DNA from: Planotetraspora sp. A-T 1434
GTDB lineage: Bacteria > Actinomycetota > Actinomycetes > Streptosporangiales > Streptosporangiaceae
Direction of reading: 5' to 3'
NCBI RefSeq assembly: GCF_025420585.1
Contig: NZ_JAOEGB010000002.1
Coordinates: forward strand, 310,001 to 374,000
DNA length: 64,000 bases
Part shown: in pieces, positions 8,485-17,613 of the stretch
How positions within the stretch are numbered: the stretch's first letter is position 1
Layout: the number at the start of each line of letters is the position of its first letter
Program-made: the position numbers and the translations under genes
The notes under the pieces: generated by a model
Told to the model about the DNA's origin: nothing
The model's input: the letters and a program-made list of their open reading frames with translations, nothing else
The model's database searches: none

Positions 8485-9675
8485 ATGGTCGGGCCGTACC
8501 GGGGTCTGTTCGGCACGCCGGGAGTCAAGGGCTTCGTCATCGCGGGGTTCGTCGGGCGGATCCCGATGTCGATGCTCGGCATCGGCATCGTCCTGCTCAT
8601 CTCGGCGCTCACCGGCTCCTACGCCACCGCAGGCGCGGTGGCCGCGACGGTGTCGCTCGCCTACGCCGTCGCCGCTCCCCTCTCCGGCCGGCTCGTGGAC
8701 AGGTTCGGCCAGGCGCGGGTGCTTGTCCCCTTCGTCTTCCTCCACGGGGCCGCGCTCGCCGGCCTGATGCTGTGCGCCCACGGCAAGGCTCCCGCCTGGA
8801 CGCTCTACGCCACCGGCGTGGCCGTCGGCGGCACCGCCACCTCGCTCGGCTCGATGGTCCGGGCCCGCTGGTCGCACGTGCTCGACGACTCCGCGAAGCT
8901 GCACATCGCGTTCTCCTTCGAGTCGGTGGCCGACGAGGTCATCTTCGTCGGCGGCCCGGCGTTCGTGACGGCCCTCGCGACCACGGTCAGCGTGTACTCG
9001 GGACTCATCGTGGCGCTCGTGCTGACCGTGGCCGGCACCCTCGTGTTCGCCGCCTTCAGGCGGACCGAGCCGCCCGTCGTGCGGCACCGGGGGGACGCCG
9101 GGTCGCCGATCGCGATCCCGGGGGTGGCGCTGCTGTCCGCCGTCTTCCTCTCCATGGGATCGGTGTTCGGCTCGCTGGACATCATCACCGTCGCCTTCGC
9201 CGAGGAGCACGGCGACAAGGCCGCGGCCGGCCTCATGCTCGCCTCGATCGCGAGCGGCAGCATGCTCTCCGGCCTGTGGTACGGCTCGCGCAACTGGAAG
9301 ATCAGCCTCCGCGGCCGGTTCGTCAGGGGGCTGTCGCTGTTCACCCTGGGGCTGACCCCGGTGCTCCTGATGGATGACATCCGTGCCATGTCGGTCGCGC
9401 TGTTCTTCGCCGGACTGTCCATCTCGCCCACCCTCATCACCGGCTTCTCGCTCATCCAGCGTCTGGTCCCGGCCGCGCAGCTCACCGAGGGCATGTCGTG
9501 GATCTCAACGTCCATCGGCTTCGGGGTGGCCGTCGGCGCCTGGGCGGGCGGCCGGCTGACCGACCTCTACGGCGCCTCCAACGCGTACGGCTTCTCCTAC
9601 GCCTGCGCGCTCGTGGCGGTGGCCGTGGGCGTGACCGGGTCCACGCTCATGCGGGTGGAGCGGCGCACCTCCTGA
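8485..9675 (+). CDS. MFS transporter
   Basis: A 396-residue integral membrane protein with about twelve hydrophobic segments and the loop motif GRLVDRFGQARV between segments 2 and 3, typical of major facilitator superfamily exporters. The substrate is unknown. The ATG follows GGGGAATGCGAC, a weak ribosome binding site. The 223-bp upstream gap has low-GC islands near 8280-8350 that probably hold divergent promoters; I see no clear -35/-10 pair. Confidence 0.88.
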   Translation: MVGPYRGLFGTPGVKGFVIAGFVGRIPMSMLGIGIVLLISALTGSYATAGAVAATVSLAYAVAAPLSGRLVDRFGQARVLVPFVFLHGAALAGLMLCAHGKAPAWTLYATGVAVGGTATSLGSMVRARWSHVLDDSAKLHIAFSFESVADEVIFVGGPAFVTALATTVSVYSGLIVALVLTVAGTLVFAAFRRTEPPVVRHRGDAGSPIAIPGVALLSAVFLSMGSVFGSLDIITVAFAEEHGDKAAAGLMLASIASGSMLSGLWYGSRNWKISLRGRFVRGLSLFTLGLTPVLLMDDIRAMSVALFFAGLSISPTLITGFSLIQRLVPAAQLTEGMSWISTSIGFGVAVGAWAGGRLTDLYGASNAYGFSYACALVAVAVGVTGSTLMRVERRTS

Positions 9676-9754
9676 CCCATAGGCAGCCGCCTGCTTTATG
9701 AGTAGTGTTCATGTTCCTGGCGGGGGCCCGGGCAGGCCGCCGGCAAGGAGGAAC

Positions 9755-11062
9755 ATGGACGCCTTCGTCAACTGGGCGCGGAACCAGTCGATCACGCCCT
9801 CGGAGGTCCGTACGCCCGTGTCGGCGGACGCGGTGGCGCGAGCCGTACGGGACGCGGCGAGCAGCGGTCGCCGGGTCCGCATGCTGGGCACCGGACACTC
9901 GTTCACGGGCGTGGCCCTCACCGACGGCATCCTGCTGCGGCCCACGGCCCTGACCGGCGTCCTCGGCGCGGGCGACGGGTGGGTCAAAGTCGCCGCAGGC
10001 ACCCCGCTCAGCGCCCTCAACGAGGAGCTGGACCGGCGCGGCCTCGCCCTGGCCAACATGGGGGACATCACCGCCCAGACCGTCGCGGGGGCCATCCAGA
10101 CCGGCACCCACGGCACGGGCCGGGAGATCGGCGGCCTGGCCGACCAGGTCTTCGAGATGGACATCGTCCTCGCCGACGGCACGCTCGCGACCGTGCGCGA
10201 CGGCGACCTGTTCGACGCGGCCCGGGTCGGCCTGGGGGCGCTCGGCATCCTGACCGCGGTGACGTTCCGCGTCGAGCCCGCCTTCCTTCTCCGCAGCCGC
10301 CGCGAACCGCTGCCGTTCAGCGGCATCCTGGAGTCGCTCGACGAGCTGACCGAGGCCAACGAGCATCTTGACTTCTTCTGGCTGCCGCACACCGACACGT
10401 GCCTGGTCAAGCGGAACAACCGCTCCCCCGGCCCGGCCCGGCCTCCGGGAGCCTTCAGGCGCTGGCTGGACAACGTGTTCCTGGAGAACACGCTCTTCGG
10501 CGCCGTGTGCGCGGTGGGCGCCCGCTTCCCCGGCGCCATCCCCCGCATCAACGCGATCTCGGCGAGCGTGCTGAGCGCGTCGGACTTCGCCGACCGCTCG
10601 TACAAGGTCTTCACGTCCGTGCGCGAGGTCCGGTTCCTGGAGATGGAGTACGCCATACCGCGCCACCATCTCGCCCAGGCGCTGAGGGAGACGCGCGACC
10701 TGATCGAGAGGGCGGGGTGGAAGATCACCTTTCCGGTCGAGGTCAGGGTGACGCCGCCGTCCGGCGCCTGGCTCTCCACCGCGTACGGCAGGCCGTCGGC
10801 GTACGTCGCCTGCCACGTCTACCGCCCGACGCCGAACGACGCCTACTTCGAGGGCGTCGAGGAGATCATGACGAGGCTCCGGGGCCGGCCGCACTGGGGC
10901 AAGCTGCACACCCGCGACGCGGCCTACCTGCGCACGGTCTACCCGAAGTTCGCCGACTTCGTGGCGCTGCGCGACAAGCTCGACCCCCAGGGCCTGTTCA
11001 CCAACGACTACCTGGACCGGGTCCTCGGCACGCCGCCGGATGCGCCCCGGCAAGGCGCATGA
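9755..11062 (+). CDS. FAD-linked sugar-1,4-lactone oxidase (ALO/GULO family)
   Basis: A 435-residue flavoprotein of the aldonolactone oxidase family. The start is fixed by AAGGAGG upstream of the ATG at 9755. The FAD domain shows GTGHSFT, where His48 is the residue that carries covalent flavin in this family, and IQTGTHGTG. The C-terminal ALO domain has the signature HWGKLH (380-385). It is likely soluble. Substrate could be an aldono-lactone or an alditol; sequence alone does not separate them. The terminal TGA overlaps a GCATGATCA element. Confidence 0.9.
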   Translation: MDAFVNWARNQSITPSEVRTPVSADAVARAVRDAASSGRRVRMLGTGHSFTGVALTDGILLRPTALTGVLGAGDGWVKVAAGTPLSALNEELDRRGLALANMGDITAQTVAGAIQTGTHGTGREIGGLADQVFEMDIVLADGTLATVRDGDLFDAARVGLGALGILTAVTFRVEPAFLLRSRREPLPFSGILESLDELTEANEHLDFFWLPHTDTCLVKRNNRSPGPARPPGAFRRWLDNVFLENTLFGAVCAVGARFPGAIPRINAISASVLSASDFADRSYKVFTSVREVRFLEMEYAIPRHHLAQALRETRDLIERAGWKITFPVEVRVTPPSGAWLSTAYGRPSAYVACHVYRPTPNDAYFEGVEEIMTRLRGRPHWGKLHTRDAAYLRTVYPKFADFVALRDKLDPQGLFTNDYLDRVLGTPPDAPRQGA

Positions 11063-11121
11063 TCAGCGAAGGCATTCGGCCAGGTCGGCAGGCTTGATCA
11101 GGAATCCGCGCATGATCACGC
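11052..11121 (+). repeat. GTGCATGATCACG repeat, copy 5 plus a partial copy
   Basis: A partial core GGCGCATGATCAGC (11052-11065) overlaps the oxidase stop codon. A full copy, GATCAGGAATCCGCGCATGA then TCACGC, lies at 11096-11121, followed by a G-rich tail and GGTAACCCAC, resembling the tail of copy 3. Confidence 0.6.
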
Positions 11122-11751
11122 GGGGGATGGGGGCGGCGGGCGGTAACCCACGGTGGCGTAAAGCCCGTTCCCCTGATCGGGCTGGCCGGGCGTGTCCCGT
11201 TGCGTCGGCGGGCTCCGGGGCAGGCACATTGCGGAACACGGGCGGCCTGAGCCCGGCGCGCCATTCGACCTCGAGGGAGCACGAGCAGATGAACCCCTCT
11301 CGCGGATCCGGCCCGACGCTTCACGCGGCCCGGGCCGCCACCGCGGCCCCGACGTCTCCCACCGAGTCGCCCCTTGAGCCGCTCACCACGTCGCCGCTCC
11401 GGGACGGGCAGAAGGCGCGCACCACCTCAGGAACAACGACCCGCTCTCTCGCGTCCTCACCGGAGCCCGCCACCGCGACCGGCGGCATCCGGAGACAAAT
11501 CCGGCGGCAAATCCGGCGGCAAATCCGGGAGCAAATCCGGGACAATTGGTCCAAGGCACCCAGCCGCTCCCCCTCGACCGGCGGTCTGTAGCAAGGTGAA
11601 CGAGACCAATGTGACCGGGGTCACAACATCCTCCCCGCCTCTGGGCGAGGCGATGTTCGGACATGCCGGGTACGGTGCTGGAAGGCAACCGGCTCACGCG
11701 AGAGACTCAAGGGTCCGGGGGAAGACTCAGCACGACGACGAAGGGACTCGC
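11063..11751. other. Long leader region upstream of sepH
   Basis: No convincing gene. The region holds the repeat copy at 11096-11121, a 12-nt tandem repeat of four units (CAAATCCGGCGG type, 11496-11543) and a Crp-like palindrome at 11610. A plus-strand reading frame from ATG 11289 with a GAGGGAG site could encode about 100 Arg/Ser/Thr-rich residues, but its composition is low-complexity and I do not call it. Confidence 0.5.
11610..11625. promoter_or_regulatory. Crp-like palindrome upstream of sepH
   Basis: TGTGACCGGGGTCACA matches TGTGA-N6-TCACA with 7-bp arms. It lies 126 bp upstream of the sepH start. Crp/FNR-family regulators recognise such sites; use here is inference. Confidence 0.4.
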
Positions 11752-14277
11752 ATGCAGGAGCTCCGCCTCGTCGCGGTAAGTGAGGACGGTACGTATCTCG
11801 TCCTGGCCACGGCCGGGCGGGGTACGCGGTTCACGCTTCCCGTCGACGATCGGCTCCGCGCGGCGGTCCGCGGCAACTTCTCCCGTCTCGGCCAGTACGA
11901 GATCGAAGTGGAGAGTCCGTTGCGCCCCAAGGAGATCCAGGCTCGTATCCGCGCCGGTGAGACGGCGGAGGAGATCGCGGCCACCGCCGGAATCCCGGTG
12001 GAACGCGTCCGCTGGTTCGAGGGACCCGTTCTCCAGGAGCGCGAGTACATGGCTCAGCAGGCTCAGCGCGTCTCCGTCCGCATGCCCGGCGAGAACACGC
12101 CGGGTCCCACGCTGGGCGATCTCGTCGCGGAGCGGCTGACCCGGCGCGGCGTCCCCGCCGACGAGATCGACTGGGACTCCTCCAAGCGCGACGACAACCT
12201 CTGGCGGGTGAAGCTCGGCTTCGTCTGGAACGGGCACACCCGGCATGCCGAGTGGCTGTTCGACCCCCGCCGCCGCCACATCACGCCCAACGACGACGAG
12301 GCCATGCGCCTGTCCGCGGCCGAGTACGTCGAGCCGGCCAGGGATGACGCGACCGTGCGCCCCTTCGTGCCGCGGCTCGCGTCCAAGCTCGCCCCCGTGC
12401 CGCCGCTGCCCGACTCCACGCTTCCCTCACGCCAGGAGCCGCTCCGCCGGGCGGAGGCCGAATACGACTTCCCAGCCGTACGGCACGAGCCGCTCCGGCA
12501 TGACCCCGTACGCCATGAGCCCGCCGCCCTGGCCGAGCCCCCGGGGCGCTTCGAGCCCCCCGCCTGGCATGAGCCCGCCGCCCTCGCCGAGCCCGCCGTA
12601 CGGCACGAGCCTCCGGGACGCCTGGAGGCACCGCTGCGCCACGAGCCGCCCGGACGCCTCGAGCCGCCCGCCCGGCAGGAGGCCACGCGGCTGGAGCCCG
12701 CCACCTGGCCGGAGCCGCGCCACGAAGAGCCCGCGGCGTACCGGCCCGAGCCGATCCCTGTGCCCTTCCGTCTCCCCGACCCCGTGGTCGAGCCGGAAGA
12801 GGCGGCATCCACCCGCCTGCCCGAGCCCGTGACCGAGCCCGTGACCGAGCCGGAAGCTCGCTTCGCCCGCCTCCCCGAACCTCCGGTCGAGCCGGAAGCC
12901 ACCCGGGTTGCCCCCCGCATGCCGGAACCCGCAACCGAGCCGGAAGCCGCCCGCGTTGCCCGCATGCCGGAGGCGACGCCGGTCGTTCAGAGGCTCGCCC
13001 CTCCCCAGCAGTCGCAGCTTCACGACACGTCGGCGGGCCCCGCCGATCGCGCCGCTGATCGCCCCGCAGTGCTGCGCCCCGTGGCGGATCCCGAGCAGCG
13101 GCCCGCGAGCTCGAAGACCGCTGCGGAGGAGGAGCCCGCCGCCCCCAGCGCGGCCGAGGCGTCCACCGCCCCCTCAATGGAGGAGACGGTCACCGCCTCT
13201 GCGAACGGCACATCCACCGCGCTCACTGCGGACGACGCACGCACCGCGGCCAGTGCAGAGGAGGCGCACACCGCGCCCACTGCGGATGACGCGCTCTCCT
13301 CCCCCGGTCGGCAGGATGCGTCCACCGTCGTTCCGGAGGAAGAGTCCGCCGCTCCCGAGACGCCCGCCACCCCGGCTGAGGTTCAGGCCGGCCACCGCAC
13401 CGAGACCACGCCTGGTGCAGCCGCGAGCCAGACCAGCACCGCACCTGATGCGGCCGCGAGCCGGACCGACACCGGGCCCCGCGCCGCCGACGGGCCCGCT
13501 GACGCGACGCCAGGTGCCATTCCTGGCGCGTCCGAGGGTGCGCTCGGCGCCGTGTCGCCGGGCGCGCCGACCGGCGATGCCGGCCCACAGCCCGCCGCCG
13601 AGCCGGGCGATGCCGGCCGTACGCCCACGATCGCCGCAGACGGTGGCGAGGACGGCCTCAGGCCCGGTGAAGGGGACAGCGCCAGGCCCAGTGACGCGGA
13701 CAGCACTGAGGACAGCACCGAGGACGGCGCCAGGGACGGCGAGAGGGACAGCGCCGCCGTGAGCGCCGCGAAGGCCCCGGACCCCGTCACCGGTGCCCCG
13801 GAAATGGCCGCGGCGAACCCGAAGAGCACTACTGACACCGCCGGCCCGAACGCCGCTGAGACCAGCGCGAAGAGCTCTACGGACATCGCCGCGGACGCCC
13901 CGGTCCGCTCCGCGGAGGCCGCCACGGCCGCCACGGTCGCCGCGGACATCGCCGGAAGCAGCGCGAAGAGCGCTCCGGACGCCGTGAAGCCCGACGCCGC
14001 TGAGAGCGACGCGAAGGGTGCTGCCGAGGTCGCGTCGGGCAGCACGGCGGCTCCTCCCGCGGATGCCGCCAAGGACGCCGTGAAAGACGTCACCAGGGAC
14101 ACCGGCAAGGACGTCGCGAAGGACACCGCTAAGGACACGGCGAAGGACGCCAAGCCTGAGACGCCCGCACCGCCTGTTCCGAAGCCGGCTCCTCCGCGCC
14201 CGAGGAAGTCCCGGGGCCGCCGCGCCTCGGTCCCGACCTGGGACGAGATCATGTTCGGAGCCCGGAAGCAGGACTGA
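11752..14277 (+). CDS. sepH: Septation protein SepH with greatly expanded linker
   Basis: SepH (DUF3071) stimulates FtsZ assembly during sporulation and vegetative septation in Streptomyces. The start MQELRLVAVSEDG, the helix-turn-helix part with GETAEEIAATAGIPVERVRWFEGPV and the DUF3071 core to about residue 195 are well preserved. So is the C-terminal motif RASVPTWDEIMFG near 826. At 841 residues it is more than twice the roughly 340 of characterised SepH. The excess is a disordered Pro/Glu/Arg stretch with RHEPxx-type repeats (about 220-430) followed by Ala/Asp/Thr-rich sequence with DTAKDTAKD-like repeats near the end. It ends two bases before the convergent PH-domain gene. Confidence 0.92.
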   Translation: MQELRLVAVSEDGTYLVLATAGRGTRFTLPVDDRLRAAVRGNFSRLGQYEIEVESPLRPKEIQARIRAGETAEEIAATAGIPVERVRWFEGPVLQEREYMAQQAQRVSVRMPGENTPGPTLGDLVAERLTRRGVPADEIDWDSSKRDDNLWRVKLGFVWNGHTRHAEWLFDPRRRHITPNDDEAMRLSAAEYVEPARDDATVRPFVPRLASKLAPVPPLPDSTLPSRQEPLRRAEAEYDFPAVRHEPLRHDPVRHEPAALAEPPGRFEPPAWHEPAALAEPAVRHEPPGRLEAPLRHEPPGRLEPPARQEATRLEPATWPEPRHEEPAAYRPEPIPVPFRLPDPVVEPEEAASTRLPEPVTEPVTEPEARFARLPEPPVEPEATRVAPRMPEPATEPEAARVARMPEATPVVQRLAPPQQSQLHDTSAGPADRAADRPAVLRPVADPEQRPASSKTAAEEEPAAPSAAEASTAPSMEETVTASANGTSTALTADDARTAASAEEAHTAPTADDALSSPGRQDASTVVPEEESAAPETPATPAEVQAGHRTETTPGAAASQTSTAPDAAASRTDTGPRAADGPADATPGAIPGASEGALGAVSPGAPTGDAGPQPAAEPGDAGRTPTIAADGGEDGLRPGEGDSARPSDADSTEDSTEDGARDGERDSAAVSAAKAPDPVTGAPEMAAANPKSTTDTAGPNAAETSAKSSTDIAADAPVRSAEAATAATVAADIAGSSAKSAPDAVKPDAAESDAKGAAEVASGSTAAPPADAAKDAVKDVTRDTGKDVAKDTAKDTAKDAKPETPAPPVPKPAPPRPRKSRGRRASVPTWDEIMFGARKQD

Positions 14278-14278
14278 A

Positions 14279-15907
14279 CTATGACGGCGGCTTGCTGAGG
14301 AACGGACGGATCCAGTCGGGAGTGACCTCGGCGGCGAACTCGACGCCCTGAGCCTCCCCCGTGTCGATCGCGAGATAGCCGCCGCTGCCCGCGCCGACCC
14401 CGGCGACGACCGTCAGCACGCCCGACGACCGCTGGAACAGCGTCTGCCGCACGGTCCAGCCGACGATCGCGCGGCGCTCCACCACCGCCTGCGCCCGTCG
14501 GAGCGATCCTGAGCGGACCGACAGCCGCGTGCCGTCGTACGCGTGTCCGAGGGAGCGATAACGGTCGAGCCCGAGAGGGATGCCGACGGCGGCCAGAGCG
14601 AGAGCGGCGAGCGTCACGACGGCCCATCCGAGCGCGAGCGCCACCGCGGCGGTGACCAGCCACGGCGCGACGGCGCGGAACAGCCTCCGGCGGCGGGCCC
14701 GCGGCGGATGCGGCCGCAGTGGGGCCGAGAGGGGCCCGATGACCTCAGAGGCCACCGCGGCGGCGAACTTCCTGGGCGTCACGGGCAGCAGCTGCCCCCG
14801 GGTCTGGGAGTCGCCCAGGCCGGTGACCACGGCCCACAGCCGCACGACCCCCACCCAGCGCTCGATCAGCCCGTCGACCAGCTCGTATCCCCTGATGCGG
14901 CGGAGCTCCAGCGACACCGCACGGCGAGTGACCAGGCCGCGCTCGGCGATGAGGTACCCGTCGCGGGAGCGAAGGGAGAAGTCCCAGTTGAAGATGGCGT
15001 ACGCGATTCCACCGGCCAGCGGCATGGCCAGCACCAGCACGACGACGACGGCGACCGGCAGGACGGGATGGGCCCAGACCCACTCGACGGCCCGCCTGAC
15101 GTTCCGTTCGGTGAGGCCGAGCTCGTCACCCCATTGAAAGACCAGGCCGACCGCGCCCGCGGCCAGCGCGAACGGGGTCAGAAGGTATGCCCCCGACAGC
15201 GGGCCGTACCTCAGCCAGGAGCGCGGCACGCGAGCGTGCACCTGCTCCGGCACATGAGCGGCGGGGATGGGCACATGAGCGGCGGTGGTCCCGGCCGGAA
15301 ACGCCGGAACACCCGGCCCGGCACCCGATCCGGCATTCGACCCGATATTCGATGGCATATCGGACCCGGCATGGTCGCGGGCCAGGCTTCCCTGCGGGTG
15401 GGGAAGGGCCGCGGGCCCGCGGGAGAGCAGCACGGCGCGCAGTCGCTCGGCCTCCCCCATCGTGAGCCCGTCGAGCTCGCCCTCCGCGTCCCCGCCGCCC
15501 GCACCCGTGTCGATCTTCAGTACGGCGAGGCCGAGGAGGCGATGCAGAGGCGGGGTGGTGATGTCGACGCCGCGGATCCGCTCCAAGGGGATCGTCCGGA
15601 CCGAGCGGCCGACGAACGCCCTGGTCAGCTCCACGCGGTCAGCGGTGACGCTGTAGGTGAACGTCACCCATCGGATCACCGCGTACAGCACCGACCCGGC
15701 CACGCCGAACGCCGCCCAGCCGAACGACGTGGGCGAGAACCCGCCCGCCACGAGCACGCCCATGAGCGGCAGGAACAGCGAGGGCAGCATCCGGATGGGG
15801 TCGATCAGCAGGACAAGCGGGCTCAGCCGCGCGGCCCCCTGCCCGTACGGCTGCCGCCCCGGCTGTGCCGTACCGGGCCGGGAAGGAGGAGAGCCGGGGC
15901 CGGTCAC
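14279..15907 (-). CDS. Multi-PH-domain (bPH2, YdbS-like) membrane protein
   Basis: A 542-residue membrane protein starting at GTG, whose first bases overlap the stop of the upstream PH gene (GTGA), so translation is coupled. It contains several hydrophobic hairpins (from about residue 35, near 195, near 240 and near 380), each followed by a bacterial PH-type segment such as VELTRAFVGRSVRTIPLERI and RGLVTRRAVSLELRRIRGYE. This matches YdbS/YdbT-like proteins in which three bPH2 domains are common. Function is not established; membrane-stress roles are suggested in Bacillus. A Gly/Pro/Ala-rich disordered loop lies around 180-220. Confidence 0.85.
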   Translation of the reverse strand: MTGPGSPPSRPGTAQPGRQPYGQGAARLSPLVLLIDPIRMLPSLFLPLMGVLVAGGFSPTSFGWAAFGVAGSVLYAVIRWVTFTYSVTADRVELTRAFVGRSVRTIPLERIRGVDITTPPLHRLLGLAVLKIDTGAGGGDAEGELDGLTMGEAERLRAVLLSRGPAALPHPQGSLARDHAGSDMPSNIGSNAGSGAGPGVPAFPAGTTAAHVPIPAAHVPEQVHARVPRSWLRYGPLSGAYLLTPFALAAGAVGLVFQWGDELGLTERNVRRAVEWVWAHPVLPVAVVVVLVLAMPLAGGIAYAIFNWDFSLRSRDGYLIAERGLVTRRAVSLELRRIRGYELVDGLIERWVGVVRLWAVVTGLGDSQTRGQLLPVTPRKFAAAVASEVIGPLSAPLRPHPPRARRRRLFRAVAPWLVTAAVALALGWAVVTLAALALAAVGIPLGLDRYRSLGHAYDGTRLSVRSGSLRRAQAVVERRAIVGWTVRQTLFQRSSGVLTVVAGVGAGSGGYLAIDTGEAQGVEFAAEVTPDWIRPFLSKPPS

Positions 15908-16428
15908 GTGGCGTCGTCCCTGAGCTCCTGGGCCCGGCGGGCCAGTTCCTCCGCCAGGCGGGCGGCCACCTCGTAGTCGAGACCCTGGATGGTGGACGAC
16001 CCGGCGTGGGACGCCGTCCTGATCCGCACGGTGGCCAGGCGCAACACGCGCTCGAACCAGCCCTGGGCCTTGTCCACGGTCTGGATGCGGCTGACCGGCA
16101 CGAAGACCCATTCACGGCTGAGCCACCCGGAGCGGGCGTAGACCACGTCCCCGGCCAGCTCCCAGCGGTGGACGGCATAGCGCCACAGCGGCTCAACGAT
16201 CACGAAGGGGAGCATCACGACGGCGACGGCCACGGGCAGCAGCCACGCGTGGTCCGACAGCCAGCCGGGGACGAGCGCCCAGTCGCTGCCACCGATCCAG
16301 TACGCGACCAGCGCCGCGCCGCCGACCAGGAAGCCGAACCCGATCAGCGCCTCCACGAGCCACAGCGCGATCGCACGCCGCGACACGCGGTGGGCGGGAT
16401 CCCGCAGCGGACCTCTCACATTCCCCAC
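15904..16428 (-). CDS. PH-domain membrane protein (bPH2, YdbS-like)
   Basis: A 174-residue protein with two membrane segments (about 22-45 and 60-80) and one bPH2 domain (WELAGDVVYARSGWLSREWVFVPVSRIQTVDKAQGWFER). It is the first gene of a two-gene operon with the larger PH protein and overlaps it by four bases. Paired small and large YdbS/YdbT-like genes are a common arrangement. Confidence 0.87.
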   Translation of the reverse strand: MGNVRGPLRDPAHRVSRRAIALWLVEALIGFGFLVGGAALVAYWIGGSDWALVPGWLSDHAWLLPVAVAVVMLPFVIVEPLWRYAVHRWELAGDVVYARSGWLSREWVFVPVSRIQTVDKAQGWFERVLRLATVRIRTASHAGSSTIQGLDYEVAARLAEELARRAQELRDDAT

Positions 16429-16574
16429 CCTAAGAGATCGCGGGAGGGCCGTCAGCGATCTGTCAGCGGCTGATATCCACCCCGGCGAGCATGTCAGCCG
16501 CCCTCAGCGAGCCCTCAGAGAACTGTCAGTGCCGTGGTCCATGGTGGGGGTGACCTGAGCAACGGAGATGAATC

Positions 16575-17537
16575 ATGAGATACGCGATCCAGGCCGAGGG
16601 GCTGGCCAAGCGATACGGCGACACCAAGGCGCTCGACGGGGTGGATCTGGAAGTCCCGGAAGGGCGCCTGCTGGGCGTGCTGGGGCCGAACGGCGCGGGG
16701 AAGACCACGGCGGTGCGCATCCTCGCCACGCTGCTGCGGCCGGACGGGGGCCGGGCGCAGGTGGGCGGGTTCGACGTCGTACGGCAGGCCCACCAGGTGC
16801 GGTCGCTGATCGGCCTCACGGGGCAGTACGCCGCGGTCGACGAGGCGCTGACCGGCATGGAGAACCTGGTGATGATCGGCCGGCTGCTCGACATGCCGAG
16901 GGCCGATGCCCGGCGGCGCGCCGCCGAACTGCTGGAGCGCTTCGACCTGACCGAGGCGGGCGGCCGGGCCGCGAAGACCTACTCGGGCGGCATGCGCCGC
17001 CGCCTCGACCTCGCGGCGAGCCTGATCGGGCACCCCACGGTGCTCTTCCTGGACGAGCCGACGACCGGTCTCGACCCGCGCAGCCGCACCGAGCTGTGGG
17101 GCGTCGTGCGCGACCTCCAGCGCGAGGGCGTGACCGTGCTGCTCACGACGCAGTATCTGGAGGAGGCCGACCAGCTCGCCGACGACATCATCGTGTTCGA
17201 CCACGGCAAGGTGATCGCGTCCGGCACGTCGGACGAGTTGAAGGCGACGACCGGCGGTCAGGTGCTGGAGGTCCGGCCCGCCGAGGCGGCTCATGCCGAC
17301 CTGGTCGCGCGAGTGGTGGCCGATGTCCTCGGCGCCGCGCCGGACCTCTCGGGGGGCCTGGTCACCGCCGCCGTGCGGGATCCCGCGGTCGTCCCGGCGA
17401 TCGTCCGCCGCCTCGACGACCTGGGCGTGATCGCGGCGGAGCTGTCGCTGCGCAAGTCGAGCCTCGACGAGGTGTTCCTGGTCCTGACCGGCCACCGGGC
17501 CGAGGACGGATCGGAGACCGAGGAGGCCGCGGCGTGA
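16575..17537 (+). CDS. ABC exporter ATP-binding protein (DrrA-like)
   Basis: A 320-residue ATPase with Walker A GPNGAGKT (37-44), signature YSGGM (136-140), Walker B LFLDEP (157-162), and the C-terminal extension typical of daunorubicin-resistance-type ATPases ending in SLDEVFLVLTGH. It energises the permease encoded 76 bp downstream. The substrate is unknown; drugs, lipids or antibiotics are all possible in the family. Confidence 0.93.
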   Translation: MRYAIQAEGLAKRYGDTKALDGVDLEVPEGRLLGVLGPNGAGKTTAVRILATLLRPDGGRAQVGGFDVVRQAHQVRSLIGLTGQYAAVDEALTGMENLVMIGRLLDMPRADARRRAAELLERFDLTEAGGRAAKTYSGGMRRRLDLAASLIGHPTVLFLDEPTTGLDPRSRTELWGVVRDLQREGVTVLLTTQYLEEADQLADDIIVFDHGKVIASGTSDELKATTGGQVLEVRPAEAAHADLVARVVADVLGAAPDLSGGLVTAAVRDPAVVPAIVRRLDDLGVIAAELSLRKSSLDEVFLVLTGHRAEDGSETEEAAA

Positions 17538-17613
17538 GCACATTAGGCAGAGACCCGCACGGCATCCGGCGGGAGACCCACGGCGCCACGGGCGTCACTG
17601 TTGAGGAGAGGCA

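Noticed and set aside
11496-11543. Possible CRISPR array from four short repeats
   Set aside because: Units are 12 nt and contiguous with no spacers; this is a simple tandem repeat.
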